Assembly: GCF_008830365.1 (NCBI RefSeq)
Contig: NZ_WBKI01000002.1
Span: 806,001 to 870,000, forward strand
Length of the DNA: 64,000 nucleotides
Origin: Serratia proteamaculans
Lineage (GTDB): Bacteria; Pseudomonadota; Gammaproteobacteria; Enterobacterales; Enterobacteriaceae
Direction: 5' to 3'
Shown here: piece by piece, positions 1-9,218 of the stretch
How positions within the stretch are numbered: position 1 is the stretch's first letter
How the letters are laid out: every line of letters begins with the position of its first letter
Made by a program: the position numbers and the translations under genes
Notes under the pieces: model-generated
Told to the model about the DNA's origin: nothing
What the model saw: the letters and a program-made list of their open reading frames with translations, nothing else
Databases searched by the model: none

Positions 1-182
1 CATGTTTCCTAAAACCACCGACACAGTTGTAATAAAATGCGACTGACTACAGGCAAAAAAACGGTTGTGGTCATCATCATCGGGTAAGCCAGGAATGGCA
101 TTACCGGTCAGATTATTATCCACAACCGTTTATTTTATCGGCCACCTATTACAGTGGCCGAATTGTATTTATTGCCGGATTA

Positions 183-467
183 CTAGCGGTATATTTCCGC
201 ATTACCACGCCAGTTGCTGGAATCTCCCGGGGTGTCCAGCCCGATAATACGTAGGTGGCTGGCACCATCGGCCTGAGCTTTTTCTTTCAGCGCGTGAACC
301 GCATCACCCGGTGAACCACTGACGCCGGAAACCGATACCACGCCAAGGCTCTGCAGGCCGCTGGCCTGCTCTGTACTGACCTGTTTTACCGACGACAGCG
401 GCGCTGCAAAGGAAGAGAACGAAGCGGCTGCCAATAGAACTGCTGCAATGCCAGGTAATAGTTTCAT
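183..467 (-). CDS. DUF1471 (YhcN/BhsA-type) small periplasmic protein
   Basis: A 94-residue exported protein. The start at 467 is chosen because a GGAG box precedes it and because the protein then opens with a clean signal peptide (MKLLPGIAAVLLAAASFSSFA). The mature part has the DUF1471 pattern: a GVVSVSG strand, then alternating helix (DAVHALKEKAQADGA) and strands ending in GNAEIYR. Enteric relatives such as BhsA, McbA and YdgH are small stress- or biofilm-associated periplasmic proteins. The particular role here is not known. It is a single gene with no operon partner visible. Confidence 0.85.
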   Translation of the reverse strand: MKLLPGIAAVLLAAASFSSFAAPLSSVKQVSTEQASGLQSLGVVSVSGVSGSPGDAVHALKEKAQADGASHLRIIGLDTPGDSSNWRGNAEIYR

Positions 468-776
468 GATTAACTCCAGGTGTTTTTGTTTATTTTCTCG
501 TATCAATGGAGTTAATTATCCGCCAGGCAATGAAAATAGACGTAATCCAATGTAAAGAACATCAATCATTGTGATGGAAATAAGGAGGAGGTGCGTGCAG
601 ATATGTCTTACAGGGAATAATAGCGGACTACACAGCGACTCTACTCCCGGCAGATGACAATTAAAAGTCCGTTTGGTCAGGGAAAGATAAAAAACCTCAC
701 TTTTAAGATTTCTCTCTCACCCACAGGTGGCTGAACTACGCTATTGCTTAAGGTTATCATTTTGGAAGGATCCCCT
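468..776. other. intergenic region, 309 bp
   Basis: This gap holds the divergent promoters of the DUF1471 gene (leftward) and the LtrA gene (rightward). It is AT-rich around 530-560 and 660-720. I see no ORF with a convincing ribosome binding site, no strong palindrome and no RNA gene. Confidence 0.5.
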
Positions 777-1958
777 ATGTCGCAAACCTTGCTTCGTGTG
801 CGTGATGGTCGTGGCGCCTCGGTTTCGTTCTCGGAACTGTTATTCGACCTGATCTACGTTTTTGCCGTGACCCAACTTTCCCACTATCTGCTGCACCATC
901 TGACGTTGACCGGTGCGCTGGAAACCCTGCTGTTGTGGTTTGCCGTCTGGCTGGCGTGGCAATACACCGCCTGGGTCACCAACTGGTTTAACCCGGACAC
1001 CCGGCCCATCCGTATCCTGCTGTTCGCCATCATGCTGCTGGGGCTATTCGCCTCCTCCGCGCTACCCCAGGCGTTTGGTGAACGCGGGCTGATGTTCGCG
1101 CTGTTCTATGTAGCCATTCAGGTTGGCCGCTCGCTGGTGGTGCTGAAGCTGCTCCCCGCCCACCATCCACTGAAGCAAAACTTTCGGCGCATTCTCGGCT
1201 GGATGTGCATTTCGGCGCTGTTCTGGATCCTCGGCGGGCTGGCGGAAGGCCATCACCGGCTGTTGCTGTGGGCCATCGCGGTGCTGTGCGAATACGTTTC
1301 GCCGATGTTCGGTTTCCGCCTGCCGGTGCTTGGTCGCTCCGACAGCAGCAGTGAATGGACCATCGAAGGCCATCATCTGGCGGAACGCTGCCAACTGTTC
1401 GTGATAGTGGCATTGGGGGAAACCATTCTGATCACCGGCTCCACCCTCAGCGAAATGGAGTCCTGGAGCGCGCCGGTACTGATTGCGTCTTTGGTGGCCT
1501 TTCTCGGCAGCCTGGCGATGTGGTGGGTCTATTTCGATACCAGCAGCAAAGCCGGTAGCCATGCTATCAGCCAGGCGGAAAACCCCGGGCAACTGGGTGC
1601 CAACTTCCATTATGTTCATGTGGTACTGGTTGGCGCGATCATCGTCTGCGCCGTCGCCAATGAGCTGGTGATTGCCCACCCTGACGGCCATATCAACAAC
1701 GTGACAGCGGCGGTGCTGCTGCTCGGCCCGGCGATTTATCTGCTCGCCAATGCGCTGTACAAGCGACTAGTATATCGCCGTTTTCCGCTATCGCATCTGC
1801 TGGGGCTGATCGCGCTGGCGGTGCTGGCACCGATTGCCTATCTCACCGATTTATTGATGGTGAACGGCCTGACCACACTGATTATGGTGGCCGTGGCGAT
1901 ATGGGAAAGCATCTCGCGTGGCAAAGCGTCACAGGCTAACCGCGACGCTATCATATAA
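777..1958 (+). CDS. low temperature requirement protein A (LtrA) family membrane protein
   Basis: A 393-residue polytopic inner-membrane protein. The ATG at 777 is chosen over an upstream in-frame ATG at 744 because GGAAGGA lies just before it and because the protein then opens in the family style (MSQTLLRVRDGRG...VSFSELLFDLIYVFAVTQLSHYL). Many hydrophobic segments follow, with the LtrA pattern FxELFFDLxFVFxxxQLxxxL near the N terminus and a conserved ERCQLFVIVALGETIL segment about residue 205. LtrA was named from a Listeria locus needed at low temperature; the molecular activity is unknown. It is monocistronic and convergent with the next gene. Confidence 0.9.
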   Translation: MSQTLLRVRDGRGASVSFSELLFDLIYVFAVTQLSHYLLHHLTLTGALETLLLWFAVWLAWQYTAWVTNWFNPDTRPIRILLFAIMLLGLFASSALPQAFGERGLMFALFYVAIQVGRSLVVLKLLPAHHPLKQNFRRILGWMCISALFWILGGLAEGHHRLLLWAIAVLCEYVSPMFGFRLPVLGRSDSSSEWTIEGHHLAERCQLFVIVALGETILITGSTLSEMESWSAPVLIASLVAFLGSLAMWWVYFDTSSKAGSHAISQAENPGQLGANFHYVHVVLVGAIIVCAVANELVIAHPDGHINNVTAAVLLLGPAIYLLANALYKRLVYRRFPLSHLLGLIALAVLAPIAYLTDLLMVNGLTTLIMVAVAIWESISRGKASQANRDAII

Positions 1959-1966
1959 AGAAGGAA

Positions 1967-2208
1967 ACAGGGGGCCATGCCCCTGTGAGTTTGATGGCAA
2001 AGTTGTCTTTGAATCCGAGATACCCGGGCCTAGCGCACCGAGGGGCCATTATGGGACACGTCCATGTGTCCCACCCTTCGGGCCGACTGGAAGTCGTTCC
2101 AATTTGCTCCCGGCAAATTGGTCGGCGGGCAAGCCGCTACGACCCCTTCGGCACGCTCTCCCTAATAACGGGCTTTGTCAGTAGTCTGACCGGGGGCCTC
2201 ACCCCCGG
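1967..2208. repeat. chain of stem-loops between two convergent genes (possible dispersed structured repeat)
   Basis: At least four good hairpins lie in about 240 bp. They are ACAGGGG/CCCCTGT (1967-1986), TGGGACAC/GTGTCCCA (2052-2073), CCAATTTGC/GCAAATTGG with a 5-nt loop (2099-2121) nested inside GCCGAC/GTCGGC, and CCGGGGG/CCCCCGG (2190-2208). There is also a small GTCAG/CTGAC stem near 2177-2190. None is followed by a strong T run. The composition is unlike the flanking genes, and no credible protein is encoded. It may terminate both converging transcripts. Its mosaic form suggests a dispersed intergenic repeat, but copies elsewhere cannot be checked from this window. Confidence 0.6.
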
Positions 2209-2217
2209 CCGTGATGT

Positions 2218-3582
2218 TTACTTCAGCGATTGCGGCAACGTCAAGACCCAGAGTTCGCTGAGCGATTCCGGTTTATCCAGCGGGCGCAGTTCGATACGGG
2301 TCGATACGGTTTTGCCCTCCAGGCTCAGGTTACCCTGTTGATCCAACTGGTAATCGCCGACTTTCTTCGCCTTCGGTTGTGCGTCCACCAGCTTGGCCTG
2401 CAGACCAAAATCGTTATCGTTAATCACTGCCAGCGTGCGATCGTCAATCAGTGACAGACCTTCGACCTTCTCCTGCTGCCAACCTAATTTACGCAGATCC
2501 ACCACTTCCCGCTTCTGCGCCAGCTTCACGCCGCGTTTAGCGAGATCTTTTGCATCATCAAACTCCAGCGCCTTGCCCTTGCCGTCAAAGGCGGTCAGAT
2601 CGGTCGCCTGGCTGAGATCAACCAGGTAGATCTTGTTGATCATTTGCTTGTCTTTATCGCTGCCCTGCTCAACCAACAGGATGTGCTGATTGTCTACCGC
2701 CACGATGTCGCCCACCTTGGCATCCTTGGCTTTTTTATAGCTGTTGATATCGATCGGATAACCGTACATTGCCGTTTTCCCGCTGGCCGGATCAAAACTG
2801 ACCAGACGGGTGAACTGCGCCTTGTTCTTGCTTTTACCCTCAACGTCGAGCGTGCTCTGCACCGCCGCCAGAATACGCCCGTCCGGCAAACGGGTGATGC
2901 CTTCAAAGCCCCGGTTCGGCTGACGCCACTTGATAATATTCGGCAACCCACCGGCCACCGCCTGCTCGCCCTGCTCCGGCATTGGGCCGTACTTGGCGAG
3001 GATCTTGCCCTGGCTGTCGATGTGGATCAGGAACGGGCCGTATTCGTCACACAGCCAGTAGCCTCCTTTGCCGTCCGCCGTGATCCCTTCGGTATCCAGC
3101 CCACGTTTATCGCCCTGCAAAGTTTTCAGCGTATCGCTCAGCGCCACTTCGTTGGTTGAACCAATCAGACCCGCCGGCAGCGGCAACCCGCTGATCGGCC
3201 CTTGCTGGTCATGCAGCGGCCTTGAGTTACTGGCAACCGCCTTACCGCCGCCGACGCGAATATCCATCAATAAAGGAACAAACTCAGGGTTGGCGAAGAT
3301 TTTCGCTTCCTGTTCACCGACCGCAGGCGCATCAGCATTGGGGCCGCGATCGGTCAGGGTAGTCAACAGCAGATCATTGCCTTCACGGCCATTGAATACC
3401 AAGCCAGAACCAATACCCACCGGCAATCCCTGCGGAAAATGCTGGGCGAATTCGCCCTGATAACTTACATGCTCGCCGCCGGGAAAGCTGACCACATAGC
3501 GCGCCACCTCAACGTCAGTGGCAGCATAGGAAAACAGAGGAAACAACGAACTGATTAACAGCGAAACCGATTTTATTTTCAT
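2218..3582 (-). CDS. esterase-like activity of phytase family protein, exported
   Basis: A 454-residue secreted or periplasmic protein with a signal peptide (MKIKSVSLLISSLFPLFSYA). The body matches the phytase-like esterase family (PF13449): GREGNDLLLTTLTDRGPNAD near residue 65, LDTEGITADGKGGYWLCDEYGP near 155-180, and NRGFEGITRLPDGRILAAVQS near 225. These are repeated beta-propeller blades with acidic loops suited to Ca2+ and phosphate-ester chemistry. The substrate is not known. It is a single gene, convergent with the LtrA gene across a hairpin-rich spacer. Confidence 0.85.
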   Translation of the reverse strand: MKIKSVSLLISSLFPLFSYAATDVEVARYVVSFPGGEHVSYQGEFAQHFPQGLPVGIGSGLVFNGREGNDLLLTTLTDRGPNADAPAVGEQEAKIFANPEFVPLLMDIRVGGGKAVASNSRPLHDQQGPISGLPLPAGLIGSTNEVALSDTLKTLQGDKRGLDTEGITADGKGGYWLCDEYGPFLIHIDSQGKILAKYGPMPEQGEQAVAGGLPNIIKWRQPNRGFEGITRLPDGRILAAVQSTLDVEGKSKNKAQFTRLVSFDPASGKTAMYGYPIDINSYKKAKDAKVGDIVAVDNQHILLVEQGSDKDKQMINKIYLVDLSQATDLTAFDGKGKALEFDDAKDLAKRGVKLAQKREVVDLRKLGWQQEKVEGLSLIDDRTLAVINDNDFGLQAKLVDAQPKAKKVGDYQLDQQGNLSLEGKTVSTRIELRPLDKPESLSELWVLTLPQSLK

Positions 3583-4029
3583 GGTATGGCTCAGAGTTAA
3601 GGGTGTGAAGTTGGCAGCTTGCTAAGGTATTAGCCCGACATGACAATTTGATGACAAACCGGTCTAATACCCTGAATTTTCGTGAAAATTAAATATGGCA
3701 AATAGGAATTAACAATTAACACGGACAAATCGAATGGGAAAATCATATGAAAAATTGAATTTAACCGTAGCTATTTCCCGCCAGAAATACTTATACCGCT
3801 TAAGCTTAGGGTAAATTCTTATAACAGCGATAAAAAAACCAGCAAACGCACCGCAACGCCCCAAATATAGCCGTATTCGCATAGACAAAGTTAATTGACG
3901 GGGATTTAATATCTGCTGTTATTTAAGCTGCATTAAGAATAATCCTGATAGAAACCTGCATTAAATGAAAAAGGTGTTCTATAGTTTTTAGTGCTAACGC
4001 CCGTTAGTATTTTCCGTAGGATGGAGTCT
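3583..4029. other. intergenic region, 447 bp
   Basis: A non-coding, AT-rich spacer between two divergent genes. It must hold the promoters of the phytase-like gene (leftward) and aqpZ (rightward). A TTGACG near 3895 could be a -35 element for aqpZ. No palindrome or small ORF here is convincing. Confidence 0.4.
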
Positions 4030-4725
4030 ATGTCAAAGCGACTTTTTGCCGAATTTTTTGGCACATTTTGGTTGGTGTTCGGTGGTTGTGGTAGCGCAGT
4101 ATTAGCAGCAGCATTTCCACAGCTGGGTATTGGTTTTCTTGGTGTGGCACTCGCTTTTGGTCTGACCGTAGTCACTATGGCTTATGCCGTTGGCCATATT
4201 TCTGGCGGGCACTTTAACCCGGCCATTACCCTGGGGTTGTTTGCCGGTGGCCGTTTCGCTGCCAAAGACGTTATTCCCTATGTGATTGCTCAGGTTATTG
4301 GCGGGATTGCTGCAGCGGCAGTGTTGTATTTGATCGCCAGCGGCAAAGCAGGTTTTGACGCGACCGGCGGCGGCTTTGCCTCAAACGGTTACGGTGAGCA
4401 CTCACCGGGCGGCTATTCTCTGCAGTCTGCAATCGTTATTGAACTGGTACTGACCGCATTCTTCCTGATCGTTATTCACGGTGTGACCGATAAACGTGCG
4501 CCTGCGGGTTTTGCCCCGTTGGCCATTGGTTTGACGTTAACCCTGATACACCTGATCAGTATTCCGGTAACTAATACTTCCGTTAACCCGGCGCGCAGTA
4601 CCGGCGTGGCAATATTCCAGGGAACCTGGGCATTGCAACAGCTTTGGGTATTCTGGCTGGTGCCATTAGTGGGCGGTGTTATCGGCGGCCTGATTTATCG
4701 CTGCCTGTTGGAAGACAAGAAGTAA
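4030..4725 (+). CDS. aqpZ: aquaporin Z
   Basis: A 231-residue inner-membrane water channel, the same length as E. coli AqpZ. The start at 4030 is chosen by alignment to the usual N terminus ([23 protein letters not shown]) and by the GGATGGAG box before it; in-frame ATGs at 3991 and 4021 add residues the family lacks. The two pore motifs are intact, HFNPA at residues 61-65 and VNPARS with Asn186. Cys20 and the R of NPARS mark it as a water-selective aquaporin rather than a GlpF-type glycerol facilitator. It is monocistronic. Confidence 0.97.
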   Translation: MSKRLFAEFFGTFWLVFGGCGSAVLAAAFPQLGIGFLGVALAFGLTVVTMAYAVGHISGGHFNPAITLGLFAGGRFAAKDVIPYVIAQVIGGIAAAAVLYLIASGKAGFDATGGGFASNGYGEHSPGGYSLQSAIVIELVLTAFFLIVIHGVTDKRAPAGFAPLAIGLTLTLIHLISIPVTNTSVNPARSTGVAIFQGTWALQQLWVFWLVPLVGGVIGGLIYRCLLEDKK

Positions 4726-4747
4726 TTTCTTACCTGGCAATATTCTG

Positions 4748-4818
4748 TCAGGGCAGCCGTATATCCCGCGTGTTTCCGATTGCCATCGGGAAAATGAAGG
4801 GTATATCGGCTGCCCTGA
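4748..4818. terminator. long stem-loop after aqpZ, probably bidirectional
   Basis: TCAGGGCAGCCG (4748-4759) pairs exactly with CGGCTGCCCTGA (4807-4818) across a 47-nt loop. The loop contains a second small hairpin around TTTCC...GGGAAA. It sits between the convergent aqpZ and methyltransferase genes. The loop is longer than usual for an intrinsic terminator, so mRNA 3'-end protection is an alternative. Confidence 0.5.
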
Positions 4819-4823
4819 ATTAT

Positions 4824-5594
4824 TTAACCTCTGACGACTTCAAACATCATAATGTCGCTGGTGAATGAACCGTCCGGCTCGATGGCAAAATGCTGCAGCA
4901 CATCTTCAGAGAGTCCCTGTTGCAACGCGCGAATCGCAGTGACGAAATGCTCTGGCGTACGCATACGCTCCACCCAACTGCTGAACTCCAGATAAAGCCG
5001 ATCCGACGTCACCTCCCGAACCAACAGTCCAGACTCTGTCAGCAGACTCAGCCATTCACCTGGTGCGTAATTGCGCACATGTGAAGTATCACGCAGTACC
5101 TCTACGGTTTGCAGATAGATATCCAACAGCGGATGCCCCGGTGCAACCACATCCATAAAGATGGCCCTGCCGCCCGGTTTTAATACTCGTCGAACTTCGC
5201 GCAGCGCCTGGCCGACGTCATGCCAGTGGTGCGCCGAGTAACGGCTGATCACCAGATCAAAGCTGGCATCGTCAAACGGCAACGATTCCGCCACGCCCTG
5301 CTGCACCTGAATGTTGTTGAAACCTTTATCCTGCGCCGCCTGGCTTACCACATCCAACATCTGCGCCGATAAATCATAGGCCACCACCTGCGCCACTTTA
5401 GCCGCAGCAGTAAAGCTGGCATGCCCTGCGCCACAACCCAGATCCAGTAATTTGGCGTTGGCATGGGGTTCCAGCAGTCGTGCCAGCCGTTGTAAATCCT
5501 TTCCCTGTGCATGCACTGCACTGGTCAGGTAGGCGCTGGCCTGCTCACCAAACTGGCGGTCGACCGCATTTTTATGGCTATTGCTGATGCTCAT
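4824..5594 (-). CDS. class I SAM-dependent methyltransferase (YafE/UbiE-like)
   Basis: A 256-residue soluble methyltransferase. SAM-binding motif I is LLDLGCGAGHASF at about residues 48-60; the acidic residue of motif II is in VVAYDLSAQML; motif III/IV is SFDLVISRYSAHHWHD, and LREVRRVLKPGG follows. It resembles E. coli YafE, a UbiE/COQ5-like protein of unknown substrate. GGAG precedes the ATG at 5594. It diverges across about 117 bp from an XRE/MmyB regulator that may control it. Confidence 0.88.
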   Translation of the reverse strand: MSISNSHKNAVDRQFGEQASAYLTSAVHAQGKDLQRLARLLEPHANAKLLDLGCGAGHASFTAAAKVAQVVAYDLSAQMLDVVSQAAQDKGFNNIQVQQGVAESLPFDDASFDLVISRYSAHHWHDVGQALREVRRVLKPGGRAIFMDVVAPGHPLLDIYLQTVEVLRDTSHVRNYAPGEWLSLLTESGLLVREVTSDRLYLEFSSWVERMRTPEHFVTAIRALQQGLSEDVLQHFAIEPDGSFTSDIMMFEVVRG

Positions 5595-5711
5595 AGGTGC
5601 TCCCTTTATTGTATGGCTTGCGCCTGTGCCGGATGGCTTTCAATGACTATAATTGGCTTATTATACGGGTACAATATAAGCAGTTATCCTAGTATCAGGA
5701 GGTACCAGTCT

Positions 5712-6497
5712 ATGCAATCAGAAGCCTTATCCGGCCCTAAAGCCCTGGGGGCCTTCCTGCGTGCGCACCGGGAACGCATCACACCGGAAATGTTGGGTTT
5801 ACCCAGCGCCCCACGCCGTCGCACCAGCGGCCTGCGCCGTGAAGAGCTGGCTCAAATCAGCGGTATCAGCGCCACCTGGTATACCTGGATAGAACAGGGG
5901 CGCGAAGTTTCCATATCACCCCATACGCTGGCACGCATTGCCAAAGCACTGCGGCTGGGGCCAGCCGAACGTCACTACCTGTTTACCCTGGCGCGTGTAG
6001 CCGATCCCGAGCAGGAGCATCATCAGGAAACGGCCAACAGTGCCGTTTTGCAAAGCGTTCACCAGGTAACGGTGCCTTGCTACCTGCTGGATATCACCTG
6101 GAATGTTGTCGCCTGGAATCCGCAGGCGGAGAGCCTGTTCAGCGGCTGGCTGGATCAGGCCGGCAGCCCCAATCTGCTGTACTTTATGTTTTTCCACCCG
6201 TTGGCAAAAACGTTGGTCAGCGACTGGGACGATCGTGCACGGCGCGTGGTCGCCGAGTTCCGTGCCGAAACCAGCCACCACCAGAACACCGAAGAGATAC
6301 GCGCTTTCGTGCGCAACATGACGCACAACAGCGAGGCCTTTCATTACTGGTGGAAACAGCAGGACGTGCTGGCGCGGGAGGGAGGTGAGCGAGCATTCAC
6401 CCATTTGCAGCAGGGGGTGTTGCGCTATCGGCAACTGACGTTTAATCCGGCGGAAAATAGCGGACTGAAGCTGGTAATGCTGATCCCTTTGCCGTAA
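5712..6497 (+). CDS. XRE-family regulator with MmyB-like ligand-binding domain
   Basis: A 261-residue transcription factor. The start at 5712 follows a strong AGGAGG box, and an upstream in-frame ATG at 5511 would run into the divergent gene. The N-terminal helix-turn-helix (about residues 10-75) carries TSGLRREELAQISGISATWYTWIEQGR, here quoted only as its TSGLRREELAQ and WYTWIEQGR ends. The C-terminal MmyB-like PAS fold contains ITWNVVAWNPQAESLF. Proteins of this type commonly control a neighbouring oxidoreductase or methyltransferase gene and bind a lipid-like ligand. The divergent methyltransferase is the likely target, by inference. Confidence 0.9.
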   Translation: MQSEALSGPKALGAFLRAHRERITPEMLGLPSAPRRRTSGLRREELAQISGISATWYTWIEQGREVSISPHTLARIAKALRLGPAERHYLFTLARVADPEQEHHQETANSAVLQSVHQVTVPCYLLDITWNVVAWNPQAESLFSGWLDQAGSPNLLYFMFFHPLAKTLVSDWDDRARRVVAEFRAETSHHQNTEEIRAFVRNMTHNSEAFHYWWKQQDVLAREGGERAFTHLQQGVLRYRQLTFNPAENSGLKLVMLIPLP

Positions 6498-6623
6498 CTG
6501 GTAACAAATTCATGAACAGGTTTACCTGCCATTTATTTATTGGTTCATATAAACGCGCTAGGGTGATAGTTACCGATGATAGTCATCATCCAGTAACGTT
6601 ATTAATCTCCTTGAGGTAATCCT

Positions 6624-7376
6624 ATGCAATCCGAAGAACAACGTCTTATCGATGGTCTGTTTGGCCGCTTGAAAGAAGCCGAGACCAAGACGGGCCAGAG
6701 GGATCTCCAGGCAGAGCAGCAAATCAATCAGCACATCCGTGAACAACCTTCCGCCCCCTATTATATGGCGCAGGCGATGATCATCCAGGAAGCGGCACTG
6801 AAGCAGTTGGACCAACGGGTGAAAGATCTGGAAAGCCAGGTTGCCCAACAGCAGCAAAATAGTGCCAACCCACCAAGCAGCGGCGGTTTTCTGGCCGGGC
6901 TGTTCGGCGGCGGTAACCGCAGTACGCCAAGCCCGCGCGAGCAGTATCAGGCACAACAGCAGAATAACGCGGCCTGGAACAATCAGCCGCAGCCGGGCTA
7001 TGCTCCGCAACAGCAGCAGCCGACCTACAGTCAACCTCAGCAGGCGGCACCTTCACGCGCCGGCGGGTTCCTCGGTGGGGCATTGCAGACCGCAGCCGGC
7101 GTGGCGGGCGGTGTGGTGCTGGCCGATATGCTGACCGGCATGTTCCGCCATTCGCAGCCGCAAGAGATTGTGAATATCATCGACGAGACTCCAGCGGCAC
7201 CGGTGGATGATAGCGCGATGAGTAATTTCGACGCCTCCAACAACCTCGACACCTTCAACGGTGCCGATAACCGCTTCCTCAATCAGGACAACGGCTTCCA
7301 GAACGCGGATTATCAAAACGACGATAATACCGACTTCTCTGATGACGACTACAACGACGACGATTCGTTTATCTGA
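6624..7376 (+). CDS. DUF2076 domain protein
   Basis: A 250-residue protein. The N-terminal DUF2076 core (MQSEEQRLIDGLFGRLKEAE, then APYYMAQAMIIQEAALKQL and a coiled coil to about residue 75) is followed by a Gln/Pro-rich linker. Next come a glycine-rich hydrophobic hairpin (GGFLGGALQTAAGVAGGVVL, about 150-170) and a very acidic Asn/Asp tail ending DYNDDDSFI. The hydrophobic hairpin could associate with membranes. The function is unknown; relatives are scattered in Proteobacteria as single genes. TTGAGGT provides the ribosome binding site. Confidence 0.85.
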   Translation: MQSEEQRLIDGLFGRLKEAETKTGQRDLQAEQQINQHIREQPSAPYYMAQAMIIQEAALKQLDQRVKDLESQVAQQQQNSANPPSSGGFLAGLFGGGNRSTPSPREQYQAQQQNNAAWNNQPQPGYAPQQQQPTYSQPQQAAPSRAGGFLGGALQTAAGVAGGVVLADMLTGMFRHSQPQEIVNIIDETPAAPVDDSAMSNFDASNNLDTFNGADNRFLNQDNGFQNADYQNDDNTDFSDDDYNDDDSFI

Positions 7377-7378
7377 TG

Positions 7379-7407
7379 CAGCCCCTCTCCGCCCGGGGAG
7401 GGGTTTA
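7379..7407 (+). terminator. intrinsic terminator after the DUF2076 gene
   Basis: A GC-rich stem CCCCTC...GGGGAGGGG is followed directly by TTT, starting two bases after the stop codon. Confidence 0.65.
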
Positions 7408-7475
7408 GTGCTTCTTGTTCCCCGCATCCTGGTCTACAGTTAACCCCTCCCAATAACCGCAGGTGACGAGAAACC

Positions 7476-8048
7476 ATGCCGCAAATTCCCCCTCCCCCTC
7501 TTTTTGTTAGCGCCCGTATGCTGATGCGTCCGCCGGTGGCCGACGATGTTGCCCGCTTTTACGCCATTTTTGGCGATCCGGAAACTCAACGCTTTAACCC
7601 CGCCGGACCTGTCGCCAGTGAACAGTTGGCACGACAGGCACTGATGGAACGGATCGAAAACTGGCAGCAGCACGGCTATGGTTCCTGGGCAATTGCATTA
7701 CATGAACGGCCAGAGTGGATTATTGGATTTGGCGGGATTTCCTGGCGGCCACTGGGGGCACAGCGCACGGTAAATCTGGGCTATCGCTTTGATACGCAAG
7801 TTTGGGGCCGTGGATTGGCGACGGAACTGGCGCAAGCTTCACTGGAATATGGTTTTGAACAGCTTCGGCTGGCAGAAATTTCCGCGATTGTACGTGAAAA
7901 AAATCTGGCCTCGTGCCGCGTGCTGGAAAAAGCGGGTTTACGTTTGGTAGATACCCTGGATGACGTGCCCGGCGATAGGCCAAGCCTGGTTTACAGCCTG
8001 CTACGCAGCGAGTATCAGAGAGCTACTGAGCCGGCGAATCATCGTTGA
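7476..8048 (+). CDS. GNAT acetyltransferase, RimJ/RimL type
   Basis: A 190-residue N-acetyltransferase. The N terminus has the RimJ/L opening (FVSARMLMRPPVADDV), then WAIALHERPEWIIGFGGI and the acetyl-CoA loop region NLGYRFDTQVWGRGLATEL at about residue 105. It ends with the common NLASCRVLEKAGLR segment. The acceptor is not predictable; relatives modify ribosomal proteins or small amines. Its last 26 bases overlap the end of the convergent small membrane protein gene. Confidence 0.88.
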   Translation: MPQIPPPPLFVSARMLMRPPVADDVARFYAIFGDPETQRFNPAGPVASEQLARQALMERIENWQQHGYGSWAIALHERPEWIIGFGGISWRPLGAQRTVNLGYRFDTQVWGRGLATELAQASLEYGFEQLRLAEISAIVREKNLASCRVLEKAGLRLVDTLDDVPGDRPSLVYSLLRSEYQRATEPANHR

Positions 8049-8280
8049 TTTTCGCCAGTTCCCGGCGATAGGACTTCACCTTTTGGCGCTTCTTCAGCCA
8101 GGTGGTGGTGGAGACGATAAAAATCAGCCCGGACATGGTCAGTACGCCAATCGGATGGCCATAAAACACCATCATGGCGAAGTAAATGGCAGAGACCATC
8201 GCCACCCATTTCGCCGTATTTCCCACCGCATTCTTTTCCTGGCTTAAACGGCGAATGTGCTCTTCTTTACTGATTCCCAT
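8023..8280 (-). CDS. small inner-membrane protein, unknown function
   Basis: An 85-residue protein with a charged N terminus (MGISKEEHIRRLSQEKNAVG), two hydrophobic segments (about 24-42 and 46-60, separated by YGHPIGV) and a basic C terminus (WLKKRQKVKSYRREL). This is a typical helical-hairpin membrane protein. I do not recognise a named family. The overlap with the acetyltransferase gene is tail to tail, which argues that both frames are real. Confidence 0.7.
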   Translation of the reverse strand: MGISKEEHIRRLSQEKNAVGNTAKWVAMVSAIYFAMMVFYGHPIGVLTMSGLIFIVSTTTWLKKRQKVKSYRRELAKINDDSPAQ

Positions 8281-8375
8281 ACCCTCTCCTGATTGACTGA
8301 ACGTTCCATTATATGGGGCCGGAGTGCTGATATTTCAATCGATCAAAGGGTAAAGAAGCGTAAAGTTCAGCAGAT

Positions 8376-8819
8376 TTACTCACTGCGATGATGCAAATAA
8401 CGCCCTGGTAAATGCTCACCGGGCAAGGCGGTGCCCTGATTGCGGCCAAACAATCGGTAGCGGTTGCTCGCAACCGCATTGTAAAACGCGTCCGCCAGCC
8501 GCTGCGGCAGAAAGCGGGCCCATGCCAGCAGGCGAAATGGCCAGCCAAGCTGGCGCAGTGCCTGAAAAAATGCTGCTGAACGTAACCAGTGCTGGCCTTG
8601 TTGCAGGTAAACAATGGAGTCAAAACGGTCGGTGGGTAACGCCAGCCAACGCAGGATCGCCTGCCCTTCCTCGGATTGCACCGTGGCCAGCAAGATTTTG
8701 CCCTGCCGATCGGCACGGATCAAAAATCGCACCAGCCCGTGACACAGGTTGCATTCGCCATCGAATAACAACACCCGATCACCAGGCTGCAGATAAGGGG
8801 GAAGCGTTGACCGATCCAT
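8376..8819 (-). CDS. DCC-family (DUF393) thiol-disulfide oxidoreductase-like protein
   Basis: A 147-residue protein. The family signature is clear: VLLFDGECNLCHGLVRFLI at residues 17-35 (DxxCxxC with the thioredoxin-like CxxC) and the C-terminal YRLFGR. DUF393/YuxK proteins are predicted thioredoxin-fold oxidoreductases, mostly uncharacterised. An AGGAGG box precedes the ATG. It is a single gene. Confidence 0.88.
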   Translation of the reverse strand: MDRSTLPPYLQPGDRVLLFDGECNLCHGLVRFLIRADRQGKILLATVQSEEGQAILRWLALPTDRFDSIVYLQQGQHWLRSAAFFQALRQLGWPFRLLAWARFLPQRLADAFYNAVASNRYRLFGRNQGTALPGEHLPGRYLHHRSE

Positions 8820-8882
8820 TTGGCCTCCTGAGAGAATGCCACCAGACTAACGCGCATTCCCCCTCAGGGCCAGCAGACCCGT

Positions 8883-9218
8883 TTAAGGCACCGAAGGAGC
8901 CAGGGGGTTATCCGGCAATGCCACCACCGAAACACGGACTTCATAATGCTTGGCCGCACTGGCCGGGATCACCGAAGTCAGCTTATTGATGGTTTCGGTC
9001 GGATTATCGCTGGCGGAAGTCGCGCAGAACAACTCACCCCCATGGCAGAAACCCGGTTTGGGCATATGCCCGCCAGGGAATGGCGGCAAGCGGAAGCCTT
9101 GCTCAGTCAGTGGTGGGGCATTTTTATCAGTAGGCACCGGAGCGGAAAGCGCGCTGACGCTGAACAGCGTCACGGCAGCCAGAAAAGGCAGTGTCAGTAC
9201 TTTGATGGTGTTTTTCAT
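8883..9218 (-). CDS. exported protein of unknown function
   Basis: A 111-residue protein. The start at 9218 (MKNTIKVLTLPFLAAVTLFS) gives a good signal peptide cleaved near ALSA, and GAGG precedes it; an upstream in-frame ATG at 9290 would add an unlikely basic leader. The mature part has Pro-rich stretches and one cysteine pair (PGFCHGGELFCATSAS) that could form a disulfide. No family is recognised. Confidence 0.7.
   Translation of the reverse strand: MKNTIKVLTLPFLAAVTLFSVSALSAPVPTDKNAPPLTEQGFRLPPFPGGHMPKPGFCHGGELFCATSASDNPTETINKLTSVIPASAAKHYEVRVSVVALPDNPLAPSVP

Noticed and set aside
1985-2341. Possible small protein over the hairpin chain
   Set aside because: The frame runs through stem-loops and into the end of the convergent phytase-like gene; the translation has no protein-like pattern.
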